A program made the position numbers and the translations under genes. From Sternotherus odoratus (taxonomy: Eukaryota > Chordata > Testudines > Kinosternidae): 64,000 bases of DNA. A model generated the notes under the pieces. That model made no database searches and was not told where the DNA came from. It saw only the letters and a list, made by a program, of their open reading frames with translations. Positions 1-13,800 of the stretch are shown one piece after another; positions within the stretch are counted from its first letter, which is position 1; every line of letters starts with the position of its first letter. Location: assembly GCA_032164245.1 (NCBI GenBank), contig JAVMKO010000010.1, positions 47,204,848-47,268,847 on the forward strand. Direction: 5' to 3'.

Positions 1-104
1 GACAGGAGGTGACCTGGCTCGGTACCCGCGTATGCACATGATGGAAGTGTCCAGAATCACTGTGTTCAGCTACCAATAAAGCAAAAGTTCTGCTAGTCTA
101 CACC

Positions 105-215
105 TAGGGTGACCAGATGTCCTGATTTTATAGGGACTGTCCCCATATATGGCGCTTTGTTTTATATAGATGTCTATTGTCCCCTGTCCCATCTTATTTC
201 CTGAAAAGGTTTCTT
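105..215 (+). mobile_element. Truncated hAT-type MITE
   Basis: Begins TAGGGTGACCAGATGTCC, the terminal sequence of an abundant reptile hAT MITE, followed by the usual TAGGGACTGTCCCCATAT interior. The opposite terminal repeat is missing, so this is a one-ended fragment. It lies upstream of the first visible STXBP4-like exon. Confidence 0.55.
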
Positions 216-729
216 TTAGAAGTTTCTTTTGTTGTAAAAATATGACACGCGCACACTCTTAGTGATATTCTGTGTCCCCCAGGTTGTATGACAGCCACGA
301 GTTTAAAGGGATGGGGCTGTTTAGAAGTCTGGAGAAGTTATCTCTTGTGGTGATTGTGTAATTCAACAGCTCACATCGTCATTGTGTTGTATTTTGAGCT
401 ATCGGGAAATTAAAAGATAATTCACTGACAGATTGCTTACAGGTGCAGGTTATTATCTGGATGTGGTTAGGAGACTTTATCTTAGAAGAGAGAGAACCAG
501 TTAGTTGTCACCTTTATTTACTAAGGAGGAGTGGCGTTATCAAGGGGTTGATGCCCACTGTTGCTCTTCCAGTAATGGCAGACTTGCATGCTGCTCCAGC
601 ACCTCCACACTTTGTCCCTTGCTGCCCCCCACGCATAGGGAAAACTCCCTAGCAATATTTATCAATCTACCCACCGTATCCACTTCCACTTCCACAATCT
701 ACCCACCGTATTCACTCCTTCAAATCTAC

Positions 730-1037
730 GGGCTTGTCTTCACTACCCGCTGGATCGGCGGGTAGCCATCGATCTGTTAGTGATGGATTTCTCGCATCTG
801 GTGAAGACGCGAGAAATCGATCGCTCGCGGCGCCCCCGTCAACTCCGGAACTCCAGCTTGCCGGGAGGCGCAAGCTGGAGTCGACGGGGGAGCGCGCCGC
901 CGCCTGCTGCCGCTGTGAGGACGGCAGGTAAGTCGGCTGCAGATACTCACGCAACTTCAGCTACGTGATTCACGTAGCTGAAGTTGCGTATCTGCAGTCG
1001 ATCCCCCCTTCCCCCCCCCTGTAGTGAAGACCAGCCC
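730..1037 (+). mobile_element. Palindromic MITE with terminal inverted repeats
   Basis: The ends are GGGCTTGTCTTCACTA and TAGTGAAGACCAGCCC, inverted repeats with few mismatches. Inside are three further hairpins: around 760-830 (ATCGAT/GCGAGAAATCGATC), 835-895 (CTCCAGCTTG / CAAGCTGGAG) and 938-998 (TTCAGCTACGTGATTCACGTAGCTGAA core). No convincing target duplication is visible. ORFs in this span are by-products. Confidence 0.7.
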
Positions 1038-1204
1038 TGCATCTGTTGTGGTGCCTACAAATCATTTCCACCTGGCATTTGATTAGGCAAGTAACTGGCT
1101 ATGACTTCGCTTTTCTGCTGAACTGTGTTTTGTTATTACCCTCACCTCCTATCCCACTGCCATCCCATTGATCTGTTTTGTCCACCCACCGTGTGCTGCC
1201 TATC

Positions 1205-1345
1205 ACGAAGATTGTAAGCTGTTTGGGGCAGGGAATCTCTTCTTCATTACTTGTCCAGACAGTGCTGATCACAATGGGTTCTGGTCCTCAATTAGGGTTC
1301 TTAAGAACTATCATAATACAAATAAACAACAATAACAGTAATAAA
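1205..1345 (+). repeat. L2/MIR-type 3' end remnant
   Basis: Contains GATTGTAAGCTGTTTGGGGC AGGGAATCTC, then a degenerate 'cacaatgggttctggtcctc' stretch and an A-rich tail with AATAAACAACAA. This is the tail layout of old amniote L2/MIR-like retroposons. Confidence 0.5.
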
Positions 1346-1690
1346 ATTTATCCCCATAAAAGTAGTGAATTCCCCCCCCACACATACACACCTATAAGCA
1401 CCTGAAACTTTACCTGTTTCTTGTCCTAAACTCAAATCAAACATATTCTTGAGGCTCAGAATGGATTTGGTAGTGTTTTCTTCGCTCTCATTTTCAGGGA
1501 GAGAGGGGAGGAGAAGAGGTTGAGAAGGAAGGGAGATTGCAGACTCAGGAACAAACCCAAATGTAGAACTTTTCATTCAGCAGTGATGGTGACTTGCTAG
1601 AACACTACTGTGTAATTACAGATGTACTCGATGGCTTTATAGAATAAAACCGACCACTGTTATGTCTTCTAACTCTTCTGTTTCTTGCAG

Positions 1691-1832
1691 CTATTCCTTT
1701 GAATCAGGGATTCAGTGCATCTCCATAGCAAAATCCTCTGGGTTGGGGTTGACGATCAGTGGCGGATCTAACAGGCCAGAGGGTCCCATGATTTATGTTC
1801 AAGAGCTTATGCCAGAAGGGGACTGTTACAGA
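1691..1832 (+). CDS. STXBP4: STXBP4-like exon A: first half of PDZ domain
   Basis: The exon follows a strong acceptor (TTTCTTGCAG) and ends before GTAAGT. It starts one base into a codon phase (C, then TAT) and ends in phase 0. It encodes residues 1-47, including [16 protein letters not shown] with the GLGL carboxylate-binding loop, then [18 protein letters not shown]. This matches the PDZ of STXBP4, where the mammalian text has TGLGLKVLGG and GDCYKDGRLKPGDQL. An upstream exon must supply the two preceding codon bases and the start codon. Confidence 0.88.
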
Positions 1833-4800
1833 GTAAGTCATCAGCATGGACAGCTTCTGTGACCTCTGAAACAGAAGTCTTTCCTGAAAGCTCCAACTGT
1901 TCGGAAGGAGCTCTCATTGGGATGGGTGAACAATCTATGGCATGGGGTAATAAGGAGGTGTATTGCAGGAGAATACTTGGAGCAGAGTGTCACTCTTTTT
2001 TTGATGCACTAATCCTTGTGGATAAAGCTTGATGCTACACAGATGTCTCCCTCATTTAGGATGGACGACTCCGGCCTGGTGATCAGCTGATTGCCATCAA
2101 TAAAGACTCTTTGGTGGGCAGCACATATGAAGAGGCCAGAAAAATACTCGCTAAAACCAAATTCAGGTAGGCATGCACCAGCAGACCAGGCGAATAAGTT
2201 TCTTGGGTACAAAAAGCAATTTTTATTGTCATTAAAAGCCATATCTTGAGATAGCTGCCGAGTGTTAGGTAGGACACATTGTTCTAAGCTTAAGGTGCAA
2301 GAAGAACCTCCCATATGATATTGGAGACCTTTATACCTCAGGAGGTCTTGGAATCATAGAGCTTCTCACATCATAATCAGAAATGTCAGGAGACCTTCCC
2401 AACCTGTCAGTCTTCATATTGCTTTGCACCAACCTCCCCAAAGTTCTGTAGCAGAACTCATAAGAATCCTCTCCAATGAAGACAGCTCTAATATTGTTGC
2501 ATGTTACACAGGCAATTAACGAGCTTAGCTCAGAGGAAAGACCACAGAGCTATTCCTGTGAAAGTTCTGAAACCTTAAGCATGTGTATTTTTTAAGTACT
2601 AACAAATACTAACTTGGTTATTTTCAGACATGAGGGAAACACAGAAGTGGCCTTTATTCCTGGAAGGGGACGGTTACATCCTGGACTCTCGGTTCATAGT
2701 AGCATCCAATCGCCACCTCCTAAGGCCATGGGGAATGGTCTTAGTTCTTGCAGGTTGAAAGTCCATGTGAGGTCACCTGAGGTACGTTGAAGTTCAGTAT
2801 AAGACCACAAAGGCCGACCCCATGATTTCCATCTCTGATCGGATTACTGTTTTTAGGGACTCTGTGATAATCCTTCCGGATTAGCTGTTTGAAAAGTCAG
2901 TGGTGTGGACTCGTATGGCTCTGTTTGCTCTAGTATGGAGCTGGGTATTTTACATCTGAGATATTGTTTCTTCTGATCTGGGGGTGACAAAGGATCGGTT
3001 AATTGAACTGATGTGTTTGAAGGTCGCTGAGATGTGTTTTCATCTCCAGAGTCCTGGTTCAAACCTGTTTTCAGAAGCCTCCTGTGTGTGCAATCATCCA
3101 GGAGATTCTTAGATCCCACAGGAATGAATGTGGGAGTTAGGCACAGAAACCTTTTGAGGATTTGGGCCTCTGGGACTATTACCAAGATAACCCTCTTTGA
3201 CTCCAAAACCAGGACTCGTTTGGTTCATCATCATTGTTCACACTGTCTCTCAAGCACAGTAGATTCACATGGTGCTTCATGCAAGAGATGGTTCAGTCTG
3301 ATTTCTTAGGGAGCAGTTGGGACCTATTGAGTTCTTCCCCTTACTTTTGCTTTTCACTTGCACGGGCAGACTGGACTCAGCATTTTGTCCTCTGTGCTAT
3401 TTTGTTTTGTTTTTTAGACCAGACAAGAAAATCTCTTTCCTGTGCCTTCTTCATCACCAGATATTTGCCACCCCGAGCTCACGATATCTGGTAAGAGACA
3501 TGCTTTCTTGCGATCTCCTCTGTTTGTGTTGGTGGCAAAGGTATCTAGTCCACAGCTCCTCAGAATCAGAAGTAATGAAATGAAGCATTTAATACCTACA
3601 GCAGTGTAGGTGGAGTTTAAGAGTGTAATGACAGGGTCCAGTCCATTACGATTAATTGGACCATTGCCTTTAATCAGTGTAGGGCTCTATTCAATAGGCA
3701 TTAGATACACCCATATCAGCTTGTCTATGGGAGCAGAGGTCTTTGCAGGGGTGACTGAGTGTCTCGGGGGATTAGCAATAGGATAGCCTTTCAGCTGTAG
3801 GTTACTGGTGTAACCCTTCTGCCCATCAGAGTTAGCAGCAACAAGGGCCGGGTTCAGTATCCAGGGGTTCCATTCTAATGACACAATACAAAACCGGCTC
3901 AAGTCCCCACCCAGTGACCTGGGACAATCATATACCACCCTTCTGGGCGCCTCTAAGAGGCAATACTTCCCCTCTCGCAAGCACAGAGTCTGAGTGTACC
4001 AAAACCCTTTTAATAACAGAGAGAAACAATGTGACATTATATTGGGTAAACACCACAACCAGGATTCACAAACCAAACCATGAACCAGCATCCCTCACCC
4101 CAGCAAGTTTGGGCTGTGTCCTCTCCTTTAGGTTCAGGAGTCCCGCAACCCAAACATCACCCAAAGTTCCACAAGTCCAACAGCCCCAAAGTATCTGGAG
4201 TCCAGCAACCCCAAAATCACCCAAAGTCTCTGGAGTCCCTGGTCAAAAGTTACTCTGCAGAGTCTTTCCTCCCAGGCTGGGTGGAAATGGAGAGCAGAGT
4301 GAGGGGTACCTTACGAGGTCTGAGGCCGACTGCCCCATCTCTCCGTGGGGTGGTGCTGCTGCTCCGCTTGCTGCGCTGCTCCACCAGCTGTCCCACAAAC
4401 TGCTCTGCTGGTTGCCCCGCTAGACGCTCTGCTAGCCGACACAGGAACTGCTCTGCCAGCCACTTGACTCTGCTCTGCAAGCCATCTCACGAACAGCTCT
4501 GCTGGTTGCTCCGGTAGCCGCTCTGCTAGCCGACACAGGAACTGCTGTGCGTAGGGCCCCCCACTTAAGATAATGCTCAGTGATTTTTCAGCTCTTAAGT
4601 GATTTCAGCTCATAGGGGGGCCTTAGTGCAGATGCACCACAGGATCCAAAGTGACTCCAGCTCAGCAGGCTGAAGTTAGACTCCTAATGGAAGCAAAAGT
4701 CAGCTCTAACATTCCACAGGGGAGAGAGACCAGGTGCAATAGGCTTGTGTAGGGCCCTCACCAAAAGGTACAGAAGCCTGTCCATTGCCTCTCTCAATTC

Positions 4801-7800
4801 AGTGGGTTTTGGAACCCCTGTCCCTTGGCTAATGAGTGCTACCTAGATGATGGTGAGTCCCTCCAGCATGCCAAAGGCCAAATACATGTCCCAATCCTTC
4901 ATTCACATAAACAGGTTAATCAACACTTTATCATTCTTGCCCCAATACCAGAGAAACTGGGGGTCCCACAGTAGCCAAAGTGACCATTTGTGCTGTTAGA
5001 GCGCAGGCTAGGTCCGGTGGGTGTGTCTATGCAAATAAGATGTTATTTTCCAAAACTCACTGCAATTCCTGCAATTCACCACCAGATGTCAGGGTGGAGC
5101 TCATCCTGACACTGCTTACACTGGTTCTGTATTGAGTTGGTAGTGATGGAGTATCTCTGCTGTTATCCAATGGCCATGTGAAATGTGGTTTTGGAGACAG
5201 TGCAGTGGCTAGATATCCTTACGGCATTCAGCAGTAATTGGCAGCCTTGCTGGTGGGACTGAATGGCTCTTGGAAGCTGAATTGCTATTACAAAATAGAT
5301 AAATCAGTGTTGCTTACAAAGCACAGCCTGGCCCCAAACAGGAACATGATTCCACGGTCATTGAGACAAATCAGTTGCCTCCAACTATCCACGAAGAGAT
5401 AGTTGTAAAGCATGGGATAGACCAACTGTTTACAGGGCTTTGTAAGTCTGTCAGAATTGTCTTAGCATCCAAGATTCACATGTAGGAAGATACTCATCTT
5501 TCAAATTACATTTTCCTCTGTGCTGACAGGCCACTACATACCTCTTGCTTTCACATGATTTTTTTTTTTTTTTTGGTTTGGTTTGAACATAAGACTCCCT
5601 CCATGTAGATTTCTCTTCTGGCTGATGCTTGAGACTTACCATTTAAGATCAGAGCTGGCTAGAAACATTTCCAATTTTGAAAAATTTTGGTGGACAATTT
5701 GGGACAGGGGATGTCTCCTGCTCTTTTTCTGTACAGCGCCTTGCACACTGGGCCCCTGATCTCAGTTGGACTGCTAGTCAGACAAATAGTATAATCTAGG
5801 CTGAGAATCATCTCAGGCAGTCCATTGCAGATGTCCGCTTTGAGTAGCAGGTGTTAGGAGGGCTGCAAAGGGCACAGAGTTCTGAACAGTCCCCGTTATA
5901 CATCGGAATAAACAAATAGTTTTGGGAGGACAGAAGCTTAGTCTGAAATCTGATTGAGTCACTGGGGCCTGTTGACTGATCACTGGTGCCTGGTGGCCTT
6001 CAGGATCACCATGGATGTCTGTGTTGAGAGTTTATGAGCAAAGCCGCAAGGAGCTAATCCTGATTAGCAAGGAGTTGAAGGGGGAATCATCTGCCCTTGA
6101 ACCTACCCAGCACAGGACTGGGTGACCAATCCAGTGAACCCGTTTATTACCTCAGGCCCTGCTTCCCAGCTGCTGGCATTAGCGGGACAGATAAATATCA
6201 GGATTAGGAGGATTATGCTTGTGACAGCACCTTTGCTGCTTTTCCCTTGTGTTTCCATAAAATCTTCTCTTCACCTGACAGTCACAGCGAATGGCAATTT
6301 TTCAGAGGTGTCTGAGTGAGTTAGGAGCATGTGTCCCACTGATTTTTTTCAACAGGACTTGTGCTCCTAAATCTCTGGTGCTTTGGAAAATCCCACTCAT
6401 TGATTTAAAACAGTAGGAGGTCTTTAAGGTGATCTGAGTATCAGGGTTTTTTGTTCACCTGTGCCCCAGTTCCCAGGCAGTGCAAAGATGAAAGAAAATG
6501 GTCTTCTGTGGACACAACCCTGTACCACTGAAGTCCATGGGGATTTTGCCACTGAACAGGGTCAAGTTTATAAGCCCCTTTTATTATCCGATTCAAAGAG
6601 CATCATTAGCAGGGTCTTCAAAGTAGTTGGGGCTTTACCCATTTTTAGAGTCCATCTGGGCCTCTCCCTAAATGAGCATCAGTTTCTGCACTCCTCTCCA
6701 GAAAGGGTCTGTTGGGGGCTGCAGGAATTAACTGAATTGTGGGATTTTCCTAAGCACAGGTCCCACTGAAGTCAATGGGACGTGTGCTCCTGAGTCATGT
6801 GGAGAATGAAGAGCAGACTGTCAGCGGCTGGGTCTCTCTTCCAATCATAGAATCTCAGAGCTGGAAGGGACCTCAGGAGATCATCTAGTCCAACCCCCTG
6901 CTCAAAGCAGGACCAATTTTTGCCCAAAATCCCTAAATGGCCCCCTCAAGGATTGAACTCACAAACCTGGGTTTAGCAGGCCAATGCTCAAACCACTGAG
7001 CTGTTCTCTCTGATGGAGACACTCTACCATTTCCCTTCTTACAGTACAATTTATACTGTTGTAGACAAGTACTCTCCACCCTCAACTTAACCATACACAC
7101 TGCACATATTATGCAGCCTGCCCAGCCTGAGTGAAAGGGAACTGGTGCTTTTCATAACAGTAATGCAAGGAGAAATTTTGCAATACGTTTTCTTGTGATG
7201 TTTTTAACCCGTGAATTCTCTCTTTAATGGGAGTTGGGAACACTTCACTGAGACCATATTCAGTACTTACATAAGCATTACTTTGAATCTGGGTTAGAAC
7301 TCCTGAGCTAAGGGGCCAGCAGTGGATTTTAATAAAATCTCACTGGTTGGGTTTTGGTTTTGTAAAACCGAAGCATAAATTGGGGTGGTCGGAATCCAGG
7401 TTGAATTTTATTCAAAGTTCAGGGTCCCAGGCCTCATATATAAACTTCTGGCCAAGGTTTTCAGAAGCGACTTGTAATTTTAGATGCCTTCATTTGTGAT
7501 GCCCAAGTGGAGTCTTTAAAGTGATTTTCAGCTGAGCGTCCTCTGAAAATCCTGGCCTCTGATTTTAGCCCATCTGTCCTTGCAACGTATTTCATGCAAT
7601 GCCAAAGCTTAGTTTGGGATGCTCAACATCTCTCCTCCCCCCCACCACGCTTTTTCACTAATGATTGCTTAATGTTATTTAGCACCTGCTTCACCTTCAA
7701 GTCAGAGAGCAGCTCCAGGCAGCAAACCGAAAGTAGCACTGGATCCCCATATTCGACTCAAGGATGGGAAACTCGAACTGGTAAGTTGAAAGGCTTCCTG

Positions 7801-10800
7801 CCTTGAAATTGAGATTTTGTGCTCAATAAAATGATAGGGGCTCCCAGACTGCATCTGATTACATGGTGCCGGCTCCTTCTCCTCCTTTCCAGCTGCTGAA
7901 TCGCATTAAAAGAAGCTAAAACTACATAAGCATTTCCCTCATATTGCTTTTCCATGAAGGAGATTGCTGTAATTTGTATGAAGATGGCTAAGGGAAGAAG
8001 GACCAGGTGATGGCAAATGAGAGCAGAGGTGGGGCCAGACGGTGGTAGATGGGAGGGGAAGTCAGGTTGGATATTAAGATGTTATCATGCACTTTCAAGC
8101 TATGAAAGTCTGAGAACCCCACTAATATTAAGCTACCCTGGCAGTCCCAGGTCAAGCAAGATCAGGGATTGAAACAGGTTATTTCTAGCTCAGAAAGGGC
8201 TTTACTCATAGGTCTCTGCCTCAGAGATCATTTTGTGGGCCAATTCAACATGCCATGTTAATAGAGCAGCATTAATGTCCCGCTTGGAGACAACTGCTTC
8301 TCTGCAAGGATAGGTGAGGTGCCTTTGGAGATAATGAGCCAAAAAAAGTTGAAGGCCAGAGTAGAACATAAACACAAAATAGAACAGCAAAAGAAAGAAC
8401 ACTTCCTGCATCTTCAGATCTTATGGGCAGCAAAGCCGGACGCAGGGGCAGACTCAATCCTGGTGTGAAGGCTAGAGATGGTTGCTGGATCACCAGATGT
8501 AAGTGGATACCTCTTGAAGATGGGATGGGGGATTTTGGCTCCCCCACCTATGGGAGTGCTGCATTTAGAAGTTGAGGTTGTGGTGCCTGGAACAGATTGA
8601 ACAGATTCTCATGAGTGGGTGCTGTGCCAGATAGTGTGAGCACATCTAGGTGCTGGGTGAGCAGCTGACTGACTCAGTGAATGAAGTCTGTGCTCTTACA
8701 CACTTCCAGAGCCTCTGCTGTAGTTTGCAAGGGGCTGCAGGGAATGGGGGGAGATACTGCACTGGTAAATATGGAGTCCGGAACCCAGGGAAATGGAACA
8801 CTTAGGTGAAAATGGGAGGAGCATAACCCAGCTGCAACATCAGTCACATTAACATGAGCTTACTTTCATCTTCACGTTGTCTTGATATGCTTTGTTCATG
8901 GTATCAAGAGCACCCTACTGTTTGGTGCACGAGTGTCCATCTCAGCCTGGTCCATAGAGGCAACCATACTACAGTTTCCACTAGGGACTTACTCCTGTAG
9001 CTCAAGCTGAGGAGGCTCATGTTTATAGTTCTAGAGGCCACATGGTGAATCCGTGATGATAACCATGGTGATGGTCAGTACACAAGCACTCTTGGTAGCT
9101 GCAGGGCGGGTGAAGGATCAGGACTGGAAGTGCCAAGTGAGAGGATCTCGACTTTGAAGAATGATGGAAAAGTGGAGAATTATTGCAACAGGGCTTTGTC
9201 CAAACCTGGGCATTGCCTTATTTACTTAGTTTTGTAATTGTCTGCCTTTGCTCAAGCCATCTAGAGGTATTTGGTAGAAAAATGTCTTTTTTTTAAGGCT
9301 GTTAATCTTTGGCAATAGGCCATTTATTTTAAATGTGGTGGTATATTCTCAAATCAATGCACAGACTGTACCTTAGTGTCTATGCACTGAGATCCCATAG
9401 AAGCATATGTGGAGCTAGAAATACGTCTAGATTTCTCAGTTTGAATCTTTCCCAGTCCTGTTGCACAAACATTATATTTGGGCTCATGATAACAGTGTCA
9501 ATGAAAGGCACTGGGGTTAGTATGTCGCTTGCTTTCAGGAGAGATTAAAATACCAGAAACCTACTCTGAGAGAATCTGGTGCCTGTCTGTTTGCACAGAA
9601 TAAATCTATAGCACTGGGTCACGTGACCTAATCTGCATTTCATCATCTAGTGCGGGATTCAGTCTGCTCCATCTGATTCCCCTTTATTCTAATCCAGAGC
9701 CTGACCTGGGGGTATAGAGCTATTAATAGACCTGGGAGTCATAGTTCAGGTAACGTGAGCTTCAGACACAGTACTCAAAACATTGATTACATTATTAGGA
9801 TCACAGAGCTCATCCAGTACAATTAGGTTCAAGTCCTAATCTGATTAATGAGATAGTTTGGTAGAAGCCTATTATCTGAACAGGACTCGTGAAAAAATGA
9901 CACTGTTGCACCATATCTGAGTTCAGTTTGCGGTCAGGAAGTATGTGTGCCATTCCTCCAAAATTCGGAGAGGTAGTGGATGCCAGACCTGAAACAAGGA
10001 AGAGCCAGTGTGGCAGCATCACGTGGATTAGAACCTACAGGCATTTGAGTTCTTTTAGCTTGGCTTTGTGGTCCAGAGAGCCCCTAAAATCTCCCGTGTC
10101 CTCCTATAGTATGGTTAGTATTGGTGCTAGTGTTATACATCTATAGAGAGCTTTTGATTCAGAAGGACTCCTCCCTTCTTCTGTCTATGGGTCCAATTCT
10201 GCTCTCATCGAAGTTGAGCACTTTTTGCCATGTTGGCCTAAATACTCATTGTATTAACCTACACCCATTTCATGGTCCCTTCATAGTGCTAGAGCCATGT
10301 CAGTGGGCCTTTGTGTAAGGGGACATCTATACTGAAACCACTGCAGCTGCGCTTCTGTAGCCCTACAGTGTAGACTCTACCTCAGCTGATTGGAGGGGTT
10401 CGCCTGTTGGGGTAGGTAACCCACCTCTCCAAGAGGCAGTAGCCAAAGACGTTTACAGAAGAATTCTTCTATCATCCTGGCGCTGTCTGCATCGAGGGTT
10501 GGATCGGCCCACCTAGGTCTCTCCGGGGTATGAATGTAGATGTGGCTATGCCAGGGTAAGTTCCCAGTGTAGACCAGCCCTAAGCAAGAATCAGGCCCAA
10601 TATAACAATGTGTCGAGTTGTGCTTGAATTGCTGAGGATCTAATGGATGTTGTGGGTTTTTTCCTAGTTAAGGTGTCTTGACAAACAAAACATTCCAATC
10701 CTGTTCAAAGAACGGGGACTGGAATTTACTGGTGAGACCTAATTGACTTGAGAGTGTCCCTTGGGAGCCCACCTGTACTGTATTTTCTTGTAATGTGATG

Positions 10801-13800
10801 GATACAGTCTGGAAATGTACCTTTCACCCCAAGGTTAATTCCCCACACAGGCTTTTGGATAGGTACAGCGGCTGTTGGGAATATCTGGTTCTATAGTTCT
10901 TGTTGGAGCTGGTATAGCTTGCTAGACAAGACACACCTTTTCCAGGCAGAGAGGCTAGAGTTTGCTGCCACCTCATGGCAATCTCCTCATACTGTGATGA
11001 CTCGCTCTCTTTCCCCCCCCCAATAGATTTCAAGCATTCTGTTGGGAATCCCTGGAAAATCAGGAATGTAGCATGTGGGCACAAAGTTTCCTGCTAGAAA
11101 TGCACGATGCTTCTCAGTTAGAATTCAGGATTGCATTTTCTCATTGGTCTCTACTTATTCCGGCTTTAACACAAAGTTGCTTCATGTATCAAGAGCATAA
11201 CACACTTTGCCTTGCACTTTAAAAGCTGTGTTTCCGAATGCCATTTGATTTCCCCCAAGAGGGATTCTCCAAGGTGATGGGCCAAGCTGGAGAAAATCCA
11301 GAATTTCCCCTGTGTCTAGTGGTTAGAGAAGGGGACAGTATGTGGCTTCTAATCTAGATCCTGTTACTGACTCACTGCAGAACTGGACTGTGCATTAGTC
11401 ACCCAGTCTCTGTGTCCCTGAGTCCAGTCATGTATAAAATAGAAATAACATGGATTTATTTCTCTGTGTTGCTGCGGCGAGGTTTGATTAATTACTGTTT
11501 GTCTTCTACACAAACTGAAGAAACAATAAATAATAATAACGTAGCTTTTGACTGGAAAGCAGTATGGAAGTGTAAAAGTATTATGACAATGGCTTCTGCA
11601 GAAAAAAGCAGTGAGACTTGTGTTGCTTGCATGCTCTAACCATGCTGAAGACTCAGTCTGGGGAGTGAGAGAGCGAGCGAGCATACATGGGAACCTGAAA
11701 GGAAGCAGAACTCTTAGCAACACAGCCTCAGCTGGCAGAAACTGTCCATTGATTTCACTGGAGTGATGACAGTTTACATCAGCTGAGGATCTGTATGAAG
11801 TGCTCATGGGAAGAAATCAGAAGAGATACAGCGTGGTTTCAGATCTAGGTGAGGAGGTGACATGGAGACCTTGGCCAGACCTGCTCTGTGAAAAGTCATG
11901 TTTATGGCATGAATGATAAATCCAGCTCAAACTGCTCTCCACAACTCCTTCCAGAAGACGTGCATTCCTGTGGGGGTTAGTCTGTGGATTTGTTGCTTCT
12001 GTTTAAAGGTGCTGCAATATCTGGGTCTGGATGTGACCGAGGAGAAGAAGCAGCAATTACGGCAGAGTCTGATCACAGATTCGCAGGGAACAGTGGCCTA
12101 TGGAGGTGAGCAGGGTGCTGCTATGTGCAATATGAGACAGAGGGCGCATTTCATCCCTGGTATAACACCATCGACTGCTCTGGGGTGTGAGACATGCCAC
12201 CTGTGAGGTGACATCTAGAATAAAGAAACAGACCCAACAAATCCTGTATCTTGGCAGGGAGTTAGACTAGGTGACCCTTGCTGTCCCTTCTGACCCTATG
12301 GTTTGGTGCCAAGACAGGTTTTAGTTCAGATGCAATTTATTTTAGTAACTGGTCACATAAAGAAGAGGCCTCTGCCTGGTCCACATGTAAAATGGGAATA
12401 ACAGAGAGGGAGTACACAGGCCCCTTCTCCTCAAAGCTTCAGCCTGCTCACCAGCAATGGTAAAAGGAAGCAGCAAAAATAGAATGACAAACCTGCTTTC
12501 TGTGTGCTGGCAGGAAATTGCTGCCCCCTAAGGTTTGGCCATGTATCTACTTTGTCTTTGCCCTGAAGTTCAGCATTGCTTCCAAGAAATTTCTCTGATG
12601 AAAATACTAGGTGTCTATTGTGAGGTTTTTGTTTTGTTGGGGGGGGGGGGGAATTTTGTCTGTTTGCTTTTAATCCTAAGTAATGCTTCCCAGAAAATTG
12701 GCTGTAGCAGGGCAGCAACTCACGCCTGCGGCGCCTCCTGCTGCTCCGTCCAGGAATTAGCTCTTCCAGCATCTGGAGCGCCCTCTGCAGGTGGATGTCC
12801 CACTTGCTGCTGGTCCGGAGTCCCTCCCTGGACCCCGGTGCCCTCTTCCCTAGGGTGCTGCACCCCTGCAGTACCCCCTCAGATCTTAGGGTCTCCCCTC
12901 CCTGGGGAACCCCCACCCTCTATCCCCATCTTGCCTCAGTCACCACTTGCCCCTATTCACTGGGGCAGACTGCAGTGTAATTGCCACTCATCACCGGCAA
13001 GGAGGGTTTGGCCTGCTGCTTCTACCTCAGTAGCCATGGGCTGCCCCCTGCAACTCCAGTACCCCTTGATGGGCCTTCCCCTAGGCCCTGCAGCCTGGGG
13101 GTTTCTAGGCTAGAGCTTCCTCAGCTCCTCCTGCCTTGCTCCAGCCCTGCCCCAGCCCTGCTTCACTCTTGGCACCTTAAGCTTCCCCAGCAGCCAGGCC
13201 TGTCTGCCTCTGGAAACACAGGAGACTCTCTCTACTCCAAACTCTGGGCCCTAATTGGGCTGAGCAGCCACAGCTGAGGCTGGGTCAATCAGGCTGGATC
13301 TTGCTTGCTCCCAGCCACAACCCTTTCTTGGGCTGTTTTAAGCCCTTTTCCCCCCTGAGTGGGGCAGCCGCCCCACTACATTGGCATAGAGATCTCTAAA
13401 CCATGGCTAGCAAAAGCATACTGACCCTGCATTCAACATACAGAGATTTGGGATGGGATAGAGAACGTTCTTTCTGCTGGAGGTGGTTGGGTTTGCTGTA
13501 GTGATGGAAATAAAATGTATTGCCTTCTTCTGGAAAATCTGTGGCTTCTGTGAAAGTTGGCCATATAAACTCAGTCCCAGACTGTCTCTCCTCATACTGT
13601 GACTACTCTCTCTCTCTCTTTCCTCCATAGATTTTCTTCAAGCACTCAGGGATCTGCTGCAAGATGAGTTGGAGGAGGCTGGCCTTGACACCAGTTCTGT
13701 GCTCTTCACGCAGCATGAAGTGGCCAGTTTATTGGATACATCTGCTTTTCACTCTCTGGTCAGCCTTCGCCAAATACTGTTTCTTGCTTCTCTTCCTAGC

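Larger units (their letters stand above)
7781..12008 (+). other. Intron E-F of the STXBP4-like gene
   Basis: Long intron with few recognisable elements apart from the MITE near 10.3-10.6 kb and a MIR-like stretch near 11.3 kb. I see no conserved exon in it, and the flanking exons already join in phase. Small ORFs here have no recognisable product. Confidence 0.6.

Noticed and set aside
443..652. 69-codon ORF as the first exon of the STXBP4-like gene
   Set aside because: No similarity to the STXBP4 N-terminus and no fitting donor with the required phase was seen.
3878..4517. Overlapping 181- and 145-codon ORFs with Ser/Cys/Leu repeats
   Set aside because: Located in a solo LTR with a short tandem motif; frame not supported by any domain.
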